Assembly: GCF_000005505.3 (NCBI RefSeq)
Contig: NC_016132.3
Span: 56,310,914 to 56,374,913 of the forward strand
DNA: 64,000 bases
Source of the DNA: Brachypodium distachyon
Taxonomy: Eukaryota > Streptophyta > Magnoliopsida > Poales > Poaceae
Reading direction: 5' to 3'
Part shown: piece by piece, positions 49,031 through 60,457 of the stretch
Layout of the letters: every line of letters begins with the position of its first letter
Position numbering within the stretch: position 1 is the stretch's first letter
Made by a program: the position numbers and the translations under genes
The notes under the pieces: generated by a model
Database searches by the model: none
Told to the model about the DNA's origin: nothing
The model's input: the letters and a program-made list of their open reading frames with translations, nothing else

Positions 49031-52000
49031 CTAGGGTGTGTATGCAGATCCAGAGGGCGATTCCAGGAGACACCGAGCCATAGGTGCATTAGTTGAAGCA
49101 GAGGCAGAGAAGCCGTATGCGTACACTCCCATTGGAGAAGCCATTGGATGGTCAAATTTGCAATTGATGCCGAACTTGCAGATGCCATAACGAGAATAGA
49201 ATTTGCAGAGTTCTTCCCCCTGAAAATTTCAATACAGATTTGTCATGATCCAACAGGTGTGCTAGGAACAGGCAAAGATGAAGAGTTCTAGTCAGGGCAG
49301 CAAAATATTAGCTAAGCATAATGCTCCTTCTCTTAATGTAGAAAGAGTACCCCTTTTTGCCTGGACTTCAAGCAGTTTAGCTTTAACCGTGTTAATAGTC
49401 TCACATTAATTGGTTTATAGAGAATCAAAGTTGATTTACCAACGAGTCGCGAAATGCTATGGTTCTTCCATATGATTTCTGAATTTATTCAGAAGTAATT
49501 CGTCGAGATTGCGCACCCTTATTTATCCGAAAAATACTACGAAATATTCTAAAGTGCAGTCGGATAGATCCAACCTATTCTTGAAATAGACAACTCGCAC
49601 ACACTCCCTTTCCAAAAAAAATCAAAACACCAACCACTACAGTTAGATTTAGCAGACCCAGGCACTATTCATTCACCAGCTAAATAAGTATCGTGTGTTA
49701 ACCAAATAAGTAATAACTAAACATAGGTACTTCATGGCTTAGCTTCCTTGTTAAATTGGCATGTTACAACAACGTTCTGGTTGATAATACTACCATACTG
49801 AAATCAGCAAGTAGCTTTGTCCGGTATAGTGGATTTTCGGCTGTGAACGTGACTAGACTTATACGTTCAATTTCATGATAAAATAGTACATGTAACCAAC
49901 ACAAGTATTGTTCAACAATGGTTCTTGAAGAATTGACCACGATTTGTACCATTGAAGAATCAATCACGTAATCAAGAAAATATAGTATGGAACATGTTTG
50001 GTTCTATAACTCATCTCAAGCTAAACTTTGTGAAGATTCATCTCAAACTAAACTCGGTGAAGGATTGCAAATCAAAAGCTTAAACATGTTTGGTTATACT
50101 CTGAGCCCTCCCACATGGGGGTGATGAAGGTGGTACAGTGTTCAACAAAACAATAAAATATGGAATAAAACTATCATAGGCAATGGTAGAAGGATCAACA
50201 AAACAGCAGTTGAGAAGGACTTCCATATAACTTACTGGGCGTAGTGGAAGACCCATTGGGCTCAAGACACAGTCTGGAGGAGGCAGTGATCGCACCCGGG
50301 GGTGATGGAATTTGCAAACTGCGCCAAATTTACAATCTCCGGTCTTTATGTAGTATATGCATTCTGGTTGATCAGGTCTCTCAGGAAACACATTCTCTCT
50401 CTGCAACGCGTACTGAGGCACAGGAAACGAACTAGGCCTGTAGGGTGATAGCATTCCTTGATTGCCTGAACTGGCTTCGCCTTGTCGATAAGTTCCGTAG
50501 TTTTGCTGAGCCCCTGGTGACTGCAGTCGACTCTCAGAAGATGATACAGGTAGCATTTGGCCCTTGATAGAAAAGAAAAATAACAAATATCAACCTAAAT
50601 ATAGACTCAAAACCATTGACCTAAGCTGCATACCCAGAGCTTTCCAAGATGCATATAAAATAGACTCGTTCTTGACTGAACTTTAGGAAGAAAAAAAACA
50701 TTAAGAAAATCATCATTATCAGATCGACAGATTTATCTATAAGGAAACATCATTAACATGACAGGAATTCAAATGGCAACATAGTGCAAGTAAGGAGAGG
50801 CCATAAAAACAGGCCCATTACACAGAAAATGGAATTCAAAGGTTAGACTTGCAAAGATCCAAATACTTGCAAAAGATATCTTAAAGTTGATGCTGATGTA
50901 TTTACAATAGTTTTTATTTTTCCCTGTTGATCTAGGAAATGAACATAGAACCAAGATTAAAAAAATCATGAGTGGGAGAAATTCGTTTGCTGCAAGACTA
51001 TGAAACGAGATGATCTTACAGGATATGAGTTCCAGCTTGGTACTTGAACAAGACCCTGTTGTACAATCATCGGTGCATAATTTGAAGGACTTTGCCATCT
51101 AGGGCTTGGAATAAAAGAACCTCTCGGATAAGTCCAGTTTGATATAGTTCCAGCATAAGAATGTGGACCAGCGCTTGCAGAGGTATGAAGAGAAGGATAA
51201 ATAGGGGAACCACGCGAAGAAGCCACCGCATTGAAAAGTTCTGGATGGTTAAATTTACATGTATTCCCATATTTACACTGTCCCGTTTTTAAGTAATATG
51301 CACACTCCTTTTCATTCTACAACAGTAAAATATATTTCAGTCCAGTAAATCAAACTGTAAAGGAAATAAAAGCATGATATACTGCTCACAGTCGACTACG
51401 AACCAGTCGGAGGGGGTATCCTAATGTGTTTAGCTGCACCATCCCTGCGATTCCAGCCTTTTCTCTGGGATGATGGAATTTGCAAGTAGGCCCAAATTTG
51501 CATGTCCCGGTCTTCAGATAGTACTGAATTATAATGTTGAGAAATTCTTTCAGTTCAACATGTCCAACATGACATAAAGTTACATTATACCGCTGCTAGA
51601 TTGCAACATATACTCTAGACAAAATGAGAAGAAAACTAATAATAACATGTACTTCTACGAAAAAAGAGCAACCTGAAAGTGGGTGATTATCATTCTGACA
51701 AAAACTTAAGCTAACCAACCATCTTGGTGTCAAATGATAACCAGTTCTTACAAAGAAACACAGAAGCAAAAAGAAAGAGAATTACTAAGTCCGCAAAGGA
51801 ACCTCTTTTTCTTAACCTATACGGCACACCGCACTAACAGAATTTAAGACCCCCTCTTCTCCAGATGTTCTCTAAGCATATGTTAAGCCTCCAAAGCATC
51901 ATATTAGCAGAAAACATGTTAATTATTATGGAGTACAAGTTTAAATATTGCTAAAGATTCTGAAAGAAAGAAGATTTTGTTGAGATCATGATTACCTGAC

Positions 52001-53547
52001 ATTCTGGTTGTCCCACCCTCTCAGGATATTCTCCTTTCATTCTGGCAGAGGCAATAGCCTAACAATAAACAGATCAACTGAGAACAAAATAAAAGATAAA
52101 GTAACAACAACCAATATGTCAAGAAATAACTTCAGAAAAATAAGAAATAGTTTTGCAGAAGGTTCTGTGGTCAGTGCTGTAACGACTCACAAGATAACAG
52201 GAACGATATGCAGTCCACCAGTGGGAATTATGAATTATGAATTATGCAAAAGAAAGACAAACATGCTGGTGAAAATTATAGGACAGGAAGGATGCATCTA
52301 TCTAGTGTGGCACTTGAGTAACAAATAGCAGCTAGCCAATGCAAACAGAGAAGAATAGAAGCATGGCATTCCTGGAGAAAAGAGCCACATTTGACAGTCA
52401 CCGAGCTAAAAAAAACTTTTATCAGCAAACTGATTATAGGATCTTTAGATGCCTCTAAATGAGAGAGTAATCAAATCTCTAAAGGCGGTCATGTAAACAA
52501 ATCAAGATATGGGGCATTTTATACATTAATTCTCGCATTTATTTCGATGGTTCAATGAGAACAAACCAACACAATATGTTTCTGTTCCAATTGCACATTC
52601 AGTTTAATAATGCTGCTTTATGTACATGAGAAGAATATATAAGAAAATATGCAAATTGTAACCCTGATGTGCCTGCTTCCTGAATGACAGCCCTGTCAAG
52701 CAGCATGAGTGTGATACAGAGCAATATGGTAACATAACAGCAGCTGAGAGAAGAAGGTATTCACCAAATTCCTATCCGGGGGATGATTGAACCTGCAGCT
52801 TATGCCGAACCTACACAGTCCAGTCCTGAGGTAGTAGGTGCAGTCCGGCTCGCCCGGGCGCTCAGGATACGGCCCAGGTTGCATAGGAGCACCGCTGCTC
52901 ATGGTCATCTCCTGCCACATCCCCTCTGCAACCAACATTTGCGCACACAGTAAGAACATTGCCGAAAACCCCTACAACTAACAAAAATCGAGATCAACAA
53001 TTGCGCAACAGTAAAATTTTACTGCCAACTGGTTTGAGCCATACAACCATCCACATTCTACAAGTAACCGCAAATAAAATATGGAAATCAGCAACACGCA
53101 GTTTAGCACAACCCAGCGCCCGCAAAAACCCCAATTCCACGCCCACACGAAGAGTGCCGCACTATCCGATTCCACCGAATCTGTCGTGATTAATACTCCA
53201 TGACCCATAGTTGAATACTATTAGAGAATCCACTAATCCTCCGTGAAACGGCAGAAAAAAAGTGAGCAAAACCAAGCATCGGAGCTTAACCTACGGAGCA
53301 GAATTAAGCGTGAATTCCCCTAAACGCGGCTCGAGCGCTCATGCGAGAAAGGGGAAGAGCAGGCGGAACCCTAACCGTCATAGAGAGCGTCCGGGTCCGG
53401 CGAGGGTGCGTCGGTGTCGGCGGCGGCGTTGGCGGTGGCGGGAGCTGGGGGAGGAGGAGGCGAGGGGTCACTAGCGTTGGCGGCGGAGGATGAGGCCGTC
53501 ACCGTCACAGCCGCGGCGGGAGCGGGGGCCCTTCCGGCTTCGTCCAT
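49031..53547 (-). CDS. CCCH zinc-finger protein with five fingers
   Basis: Seven exons, 53376-53547, 52765-52925, 51996-52058, 51404-51523, 51020-51316, 50236-50562 and 49031-49219, join in phase to give 442 residues. Five fingers of the C-x8-C-x5-C-x3-H type start at about Cys86, 131, 177, 339 and 385. Examples are [20 protein letters not shown] and [20 protein letters not shown]. Each is preceded by a conserved lead-in such as YPERPGEPD. They form a three plus two arrangement around a Ser/Pro/Tyr-rich linker, as in the plant ZFN-like class that binds RNA or DNA in the nucleus. Finger 2 is split by an intron after Gln132. The N-terminus is Ala/Pro-rich and disordered. The chosen ATG (53,545-53,547) begins MDEAGRAP. 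Two upstream ATGs lie in the leader and are listed separately. Confidence 0.93.
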
Positions 53548-53570
53548 CGGCGGCGAGCGGCAGCGCCGTC

Positions 53571-53602
53571 CATCACGCGATCGCGCGGGCGGCGGCTGCC
53601 AT
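53571..53602 (-). promoter_or_regulatory. Upstream ORFs in the CCCH leader
   Basis: A nine-residue uORF (MAAAARAIA, 53,573-53,602) ends in TGA. Its last two bases overlap the next ATG (53,571-53,573), whose frame runs past the main start and stops inside the coding region. If the leader begins near 53,690, both would precede the main ATG and should lower its translation. Confidence 0.5.
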
Positions 53603-53715
53603 TCGGAGCTCCGGCGAGGGCGCGGGGAGGTAGAGGGGGGGCGAGTGATCGGTGCGCTGTGGAACAGAGAGAGGAGAGGGGGCGCCCTGGCTCTGCCTCC
53701 TGCCCCCCGCCCCTT

Positions 53716-53723
53716 GTATTTAT
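53716..53723 (-). promoter_or_regulatory. Candidate TATA box, CCCH gene
   Basis: On the minus strand ATAAATAC lies in a GC-rich setting, about 170 bases before the main start codon. This suggests transcription begins near 53,690. Confidence 0.45.
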
Positions 53724-53899
53724 TTCTCTCCCCTCTTCTCTTTCCGGTGCGCGGCTTTGCTACGTGCACCCGCGCGTACCACGCGCTCTGCTTAAGCAGG
53801 GGATCAAAATATTTTCGGGGTTTTGCGCCTGGAAAATAGCGTCCGGTCTTTTAAGTTTTAACAACTCGGGGGGTCATGGCAAGGCCATGGGAGCAGCGG

Positions 53900-54024
53900 T
53901 GTGTTTTTGCATTGCAAGCATACTTGAGTGGTAGTATGGAGTTAGAAGATGATTGGCAGATGCAATGTGTTTTTGCTTGGCACTGGCAGGCATACTTGGG
54001 TGATATCGAGTTAAGGATGATTGG
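53900..54024. repeat. Imperfect tandem repeat, two units
   Basis: TGTGTTTTTGC, GCATACTTG, GAGTTA and GATGATTGG occur in the same order at 53,900-53,956 and 53,966-54,024, with small indels between them. The duplication looks moderately old. Confidence 0.65.
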
Positions 54025-54964
54025 GTTGCTTCATTGCAGCCTTCACAAAATCGATGATGGGTTTTCGAAAAAGTTTTTTTTCTATAAAAAAATTGTTATG
54101 GCAATGATGTCATGTGATATTTTAAGCAAAAAACAATTCTTGAATTATTATTGAGTTGGAGAAACAGAGCGAATGTCATACTTCTCTTGGTGAAGGAGAC
54201 TATCTTGTTACGACTAAAATAGGTTTCCCTTTCTCTGTAAATATTGCATGCATTATATTTTCCCATGTGTTTTAAATTATTCGACTTTAGTCATCATATG
54301 AAGCTATATTTATGAGCATTAATTGTCAAAGGTGGGGTTGAAAGTAAAATGATGTGCATTGTTCATGGTTGTCTGTAAACAATGCAAAGTGTGAAAGAGA
54401 AGTTGGCCCTCTTTATTATTAACCCGATTGAAAGTTATCTTTAGTCGCATTATTGCACTATGAGTAGATAGTGTGGATGCACTGTTAAAAACGCCGTATT
54501 AATTGCTAAAAATAGAAGGCATAATGTTGGAACAAACATGTATATTGATCACTAATTCACGATCGTTTTTCTTCCAGCTTTAAGTATGCTATGTATCTTT
54601 TCTTCGTCGATTGCACCATTGAACCATGGGATAGCGACTCACTAAGATGGGTTTACCTCATTTCTCAATTCTCATGGTCTAGTGATTGAAGGATTCGAGA
54701 AAGTGGTGGTTGACATAAGGTAGGGATGGACTGATGTGCTACATTATTGATCGGCGAAACAAGGAGCCGAGAATGCTATGTCAAGTGGGAAATACCTGAG
54801 TGCTAATTACTGAAAGGGACAGTGGTCAGGGGACATGTAGCAAGAAGAGGAAGACGGGAAAAAAAAACTGTCACGGTGCACGATTTTGTTTATAAAACAT
54901 AAGCACTTAAAAAGAGCATAAGCTAACAATCAGGTTTTTGGCAGTGCTAATAGCATAGACGAAT

Positions 54965-55093
54965 TTTTAAGCTATCCTTAGTTTTCATACAAGTCATCTA
55001 CCTTCGCTTTACAATATATTTTTCTTGACCGCAAACTGTCTTTACTCATGGTTACGTAGTTTTAAGCTATCCTTAGTTTTCATACAAGACATC
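54965..55093. repeat. Separated 34-bp direct repeat
   Basis: TTTTAAGCTATCCTTAGTTT followed by TCATACAAG-CATC occurs at 54,965-54,998 and again at 55,060-55,093. The copies are nearly identical and about 60 bases apart. Confidence 0.8.
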
Positions 55094-57413
55094 ACCCTCG
55101 GTTATCTAAAGAGGCAATAATAAAAACAGTACTCATGAAAGGATGGCATATTTGCTCTCGGTAAAAAAAAAACATATACAAGAGCATCCATGATTATGTC
55201 CCTGTTAATTTATTTTCTATTTTTTCCGGGGCTGTTAATTTAATTTCCCTCAAGCCAAACCAGCACTGCACCAAGGGGTGGTGCACCTAACAATTCCCGC
55301 TTGTACTGTGCGTGCCAGTGTACCTGGGAGCTGCTCGCAGCTGCTTTGCTGGGCGTCCGCTCCTGTTTTTTTTTCTTCTCCTTTTTTCTCTATAACGCTC
55401 GCCTTTTACGCATTCCAGGAAGGCCTTTTTGTTCGGGTGTGAATTGTGAGGAGAGGAGCGAGACAGTGGGAGTGGAGTGACCTCATCCAGTCGTTCCGGC
55501 TACCCTTTTTTCTTTTCTTTTCCACCCCATTAATCTTCCTTTTTTGTTTTTTCCTCTCTCTTTTCTATATTATACTTTCCCGAGCCCCTCCCTCCGACGC
55601 GTCACGCTCGCATCCCTTTTGTTATCTCGTTGCCCCCGTTTGATGCGCATCCTTCTTTCGTTTCTGAGATTTCTCGTGCCCACCGTCACCGACCACTTGT
55701 TTTTTTCTTCTGTCCCTTCACTTTCATTCGACGTAAAATTGTAAAAAACGTAAGTACGGTTCGGCAACTTTGGGCTCTTCGTTCCCTTTCTTCCCCGGCG
55801 GCTGGACTGTCGAAGAGAGGGCGGGCGGCGGCGCCCGGAGATCCAGATGATGCATCGGCGGTGCCTTGCGTGCGTGGTGGGATGCCAAGGATCGATGGGC
55901 CTAGATAGTTGTTGATGGGATGCCATGCCATGCCAATTGGGAATTTCTGTAGTGGGGCGCGCGTATCTCGTCGATCGGCATGTGTGGTTTGTTTGTGTTG
56001 TATTATCCCATCCCGTTACGTGTATATATCTCTGTTCGTGGCCATACGTGTTCGCAAAGTACCTGCGTTCGTCGTTACATGTAATTCAGATTGCACCCAC
56101 GCTCAAGTCATAGCTAGAACAATCACCATCGTAAAATTTGACTAGTCATGCATCGATAACCAAGGACGACGATTGTCTTTGCGTTTTGTGTTTGTAATCA
56201 GTAAGGTTCAGTTGACAGGCAAAGAAGGTGGAGTATATGTGAAATAAATACACTTTTCTCGATATGAGAAAGGTGTTCGTTATCATTAGCGTCGTTGGCA
56301 GATATTGGCTTTGACTTTTGCAAAAATATACTCCTGGCTGGCAGGACCAGGCATCTTTGGTAGAGCCAGCACACAAATATAAAGAGAAACTCCAGGGAGA
56401 TTCGGCCCATTGTAATGCGTTCTGGCCCACTACATACATGCTTCCTCTCAAAAAAAAAAAACTACATGCATGTTGGGCTACTCTTCTTGTCTGAGAATAA
56501 GATGGGCTCGTGGATATTAAAAGCCTTTTAGGTAAGGCCCAGTTACGCTCATTTTTCTCCCCCTGAAATCTAGGGATGCATTCATAACTGGCATGCTTCC
56601 CTAAAAAAAAATCATAACTGGCATGCGTGATTTGAATCCTTGTGCAATTTGTGGTGTCGAAGTTTTTTTTTGCATCAATTCATTTTGAATTACTCGAGTT
56701 GAAGCTAAGCATCCAATATATAAGAACTTCTAAGAGCTCAAGCTTTTGGGTGAATTAGACAGTGCGTCAGTTCAATTTAAATTTCTCGAGTTGACACCAG
56801 CCATCCAATATATGCATCTGGGCCTAGACGTGAGAGGGAATGCTAGTTCAAATTTTAGGTACATGTTAAGTGCATCAATTCACTTTGAATTTATTTTTCT
56901 CGGATCGAGGTGCAGCAGTTTGACCTTGTCGTTGACAACTGAGACGTCCTCATGCATCAATACACCTATCAAAGCCTCTGAACGAGGAAAAACTACAACT
57001 CCCACGGAGGATCTTACACACCCTCGCCCGATGGAGCTACCGACGAAGGACGGGTGACCACAAAGGTGGAACCCTAGATGGCGACAAGATATTCCAGGAA
57101 TTTCCTTCACACCTTCTATCAAGTATCAATCATGTTCCTTGGGATTGCAATGGAGTAGCGCATGACCTTACTAGGCATGCTAGACGTTCTATAAACTATT
57201 TTTGAGCCTCCTTTGCTTGTATTAATTGTACCCAGAGAGCATATCGATCCTTCCCGGATCTCAATCTTCAAGATTTCAAACTTCTGTACTTTTGCTTCTG
57301 ATGGAATAAAGTTGTATGTCTTCCAAAAAGATATATGGGAAGAAGAGAGGCGGCCAGAGTTTTCGCCACTAGCTCCAGTATGATAGCGGCCGGTGATCCG
57401 TGTGGATGTAAAC

Positions 57414-57740
57414 TGAAGAGCTTCATGCGTTAGCCAACACAACCAAAAGACCGATCTGATGGAAAGAGCTAGTCAATTCGCTTATACACTTTGACTTGAA
57501 GAGAAGTCAACACATGGGTGAAGATAAGTCAACACATGTAAACTTACAGGTATAGTGGCTCAAGAGGCCAATACATGGACGGATGGGGTAACAGCAATTT
57601 ACATAATAGCAAAACTTGAACTCGAAACTTTTGACTCTGATACCATGTCAAGCTTCATGCACTAGCCAACGCAACCAAAAGACCAATCCGATGAAAAGAG
57701 ATAGTCAATTTACTTATACACTTTAACATAAACTTTGACA
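57414..57740 (-). mobile_element. Candidate TRIM (miniature LTR retroelement)
   Basis: Two direct repeats of about 95-99 bp (57,414-57,512 and 57,646-57,740) share TAGCCAAC-CAACCAAAAGACC, GATAGTCAATT or GCTAGTCAATT, and TTATACACTTT. Read on the minus strand, the right-hand repeat starts TGTCAAAG and ends TTGACA. It is followed at once by TGGTATCAGAGTC (57,633-57,645), matching the primer-binding site complementary to initiator tRNA-Met used by many plant copia-type elements. The internal region is only about 130 bp with no gene. That is the organisation of a TRIM. A polypurine tract and a 5-bp target duplication were not found. Confidence 0.55.
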
Positions 57741-59950
57741 AACAAATATTCAGCCGCGCGCTAGAACTTGTTGACGTTTGGCAGAAAAGAAAAGGAAGGT
57801 GCAATCAGTTACCAGCGGGCAATTGCCATGCGAAAATCGGCTTGAAATTCGTTGCCTCGTCGGGTGCCGAATTTTGGCAAAGCAATATCTCGACTACCAG
57901 GGATGCAACTCGAGTCAGGAACGAAATCACCCGTGCGTTTCAAGCAGCGGCGGTACGAATTTTTGACGGGGAATCCTGCTTTCACCGCGAGGCCGCCCGT
58001 GATTCACCGTGGCTAGAAAGCTCTGGCGAAGGCAGAAGCGACACCGCACCAGATTCGATTCGGCCACGGCCTAGTCTCTGGCTCTCTGCTTCCTTTCCCG
58101 TGATCCCGGCTGCGAGCCAGAAGGGCGGCCCCCCCACGTCGCTCGTTCGGTCGCAGTGAGCCCATCAGTTTACCCACTGCAGGCAGCCAGCTCCGTCTGC
58201 ATTTCTGCACCAAACCACGAACCCAAAATTTCCTTTTCTCGTCTTCTTTCCGACCCATGCAACTGCAAAGCCTGCACCAGCGCAGGTTTTCAAAATCCCA
58301 GCGTGAAAGAGATTAGTCTCTGGCCATTGTCCAGTAGACCAGTGCTGATCGATCCGGCGATTCATCAGCTATGGTAATCACTTACCCAGAAGTGAATCAT
58401 TCAGCAGCGTAATGCTGTGGGTTAACGAAGATGTTTTGTGTTTTAACACTCAAAAAAAGATTGTCTATGTTTGGAGTAGCAGTCCAGATTTGAAGCGGCC
58501 AAGCTCAAGTGTCCAGATCGGCTTTGCCTGCACAGCGTCTCCAGTTGCCCATGCATCGCCCTACGCCTACGGGTGTGTAGCTAAATACAGCTCATTAGCT
58601 CTGCCTGCTGCTGCATAAAGGAAGGACGGGGCGTGCACCCAAGCAGGCACGTAAAGTCGATACTTGAACGCTCCAGATGTCCAATGGTATGTCTCCCTCC
58701 GGACGTGTCGTGTGGGGTTCGATCGCATTGGTCTGTGGGTTAAATCCCAGCCGATCGATATTGTGAGTCATTGTCAAGTCTAGTGTCCGTCAACGTTAAT
58801 AATCACCACCATCATGCTTGTTGAGGGAGAGAAGGTACCCAGGTACCCAGCAATCATGGCACAAGGTAAAGCACGTGATCCATCCATTGCTGGTCAAAGA
58901 AACAAAAGGTTTCTGGCTAGCTAGTCCCGTTCAAAAAAAGTGCTTACAAAAAGTGGGCGCATTTTTCTTCTCCTTTTTTGCCCGTATGATTTGCGGCCGT
59001 CATGTTTGCCATCATGAGATGCGAAAGGTCAGGAGATCAACCACTGACTGCGTGCTAGTACTGTAAAACGTACTGAGTTGTGGACCAATCGGTTCGTGAT
59101 GGTACTTGGAGTTGGGCTGGACCACGACCCATCCCATAAAACCCGGCCTATCCCTACTCCTCGACGACGAGATCACGAGACCGACCGACCAGAAGTCCGG
59201 AGTCCGACTTGACCCGACCTGGTGTGCGCTGGCACACGAGCCCGCCCGTCCGTTGGAACGACGGAAGAACCAAAAACCGTTGGACCCTTTTTCTGTGTGG
59301 CGATCGGTCTCGCGCGGGCACGTCGTTGTTACACTGCAGGGATCAAGATTCAAGGGGCCGTTCTGGAGAGGTTTCAATGGGTGTGGCAGCCAGCCTCGTC
59401 TGCATCGGCTACTTCTTTCGTTTCCCTTCTCGTGAGCCTCTCAGTTTGCTCGTGTTCCAGTTGACTTGGGGCTTGTGTACCTGTATGGCAACCACCGTTG
59501 TCAGACGACGAGGATGGGAAGTTGGCCATGCCTGCCTTTCACGATCGTACACGGAGTATATAAAAAGCAAACAAACTTCTGGCATAAAAACACGGAATGA
59601 ATTAGTTTACGCAAACAACGCGTGCCAAACTGCCAACCCAACCCCACTGGCAGTGGCAGTAAGTGCGCTGCTTAATTAAGCATCCCAGTGCAAGGTTAAC
59701 ACTTTGATGTACGACATTGTGCTACGTGGAAATGGCAATGCGAGACGACGACAGGAAGACCGACGTACGCCGCCCTTAAAACCCGGCGTTCTTTCTTGCG
59801 AAAGGGGAATCAATTAATCAGGACGAAAACGCAGCAGGCAACTCTCATCATAATCGTAACCGAACCGAGGCCGCCGGAGTCAGCACTCAGCAGAGGGCAG
59901 AAGCCAACAAGAGAGCAGAGCGAAGCAAAGGCCAAAAGGCCCAGGCGAGA

Positions 59951-60457
59951 CGAGGCGAGAGAACAGAGAGGCACGCCACCTTTTTTCTCTCTCTCTCCCC
60001 AAAACCGCCTCCTCTCCTCGGCTCCTTCCTTCCTTCCTCTCCCAACTCCAAGGCTAGGCTCCAACCCAACCCACACGCAGCACGCAAGCTCTCCTCCTAC
60101 TCGCCGCTCGCTCTCTCCACGCCTCCCTCGTGCCTGCCCGCCCTCCTCCTCCGATCCTCCACCCAGCCCCCGGGCAGACCCCCGATCGCACGCCGCCGCC
60201 GTCGCCGCGCCATTGCGGGAGAGGCCCAGGTGCGTAAGGCGAACGAGTCGATCGACCTCGCCTCTGTTCTCCGCTTTCGCCCGCTCCTTACGCGTTGGCT
60301 CCCCCGCTGTCCTTGCAGGAGCACGGCGCAGCCCCGTCGCCGTTCGTCCGAGAGGTTCCGGTTCAGCACCGGGTGGAACGGCGGGCGCTCGCTCGCTCGC
60401 TCGCGCTGACGGGCGCGCGGGCCGGGGAGCAGGCCGCGGTTGCCCTACGCGGGTCAG
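59951..60457 (+). other. Probable spliced 5' leader of the MSP1-like gene
   Basis: A pyrimidine-rich then GC-rich stretch begins near 59,951. It shows a good donor after 60,229 (CCCAG/GTGCGTAAG), an acceptor before 60,319 (CCTTGCAG) and a donor after 60,457 (GGGTCAG/GTAATT). I interpret it as non-coding leader exons of the downstream receptor gene, whose coding part lies immediately after acceptor-like CAGs at 63,076 and 63,105. A separate non-coding or short gene is also possible. Confidence 0.4.

Larger units (their letters stand above)
53603..59950. other. Gene-poor interval between CCCH gene and MSP1 leader
   Basis: No gene recognised. It holds the CCCH promoter (left end), a 57-59-bp imperfect tandem repeat (53,900-54,024), a separated 34-bp repeat (54,965-55,093), pyrimidine-rich sequence at 55,360-55,740, and a candidate TRIM retroelement (57,414-57,740). 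Open frames at 57,778-58,620 and 59,106-59,679 are short, and I see no domain in them. Confidence 0.55.

Noticed and set aside
53371..53769. Longer 132-codon minus-strand reading of the CCCH first exon starting MHVAKPRTG.
   Set aside because: The frame is open upstream only by GC-rich chance; it would cross the probable TATA box. The ATG at 53,547 begins the family-like Ala/Pro-rich N-terminus.
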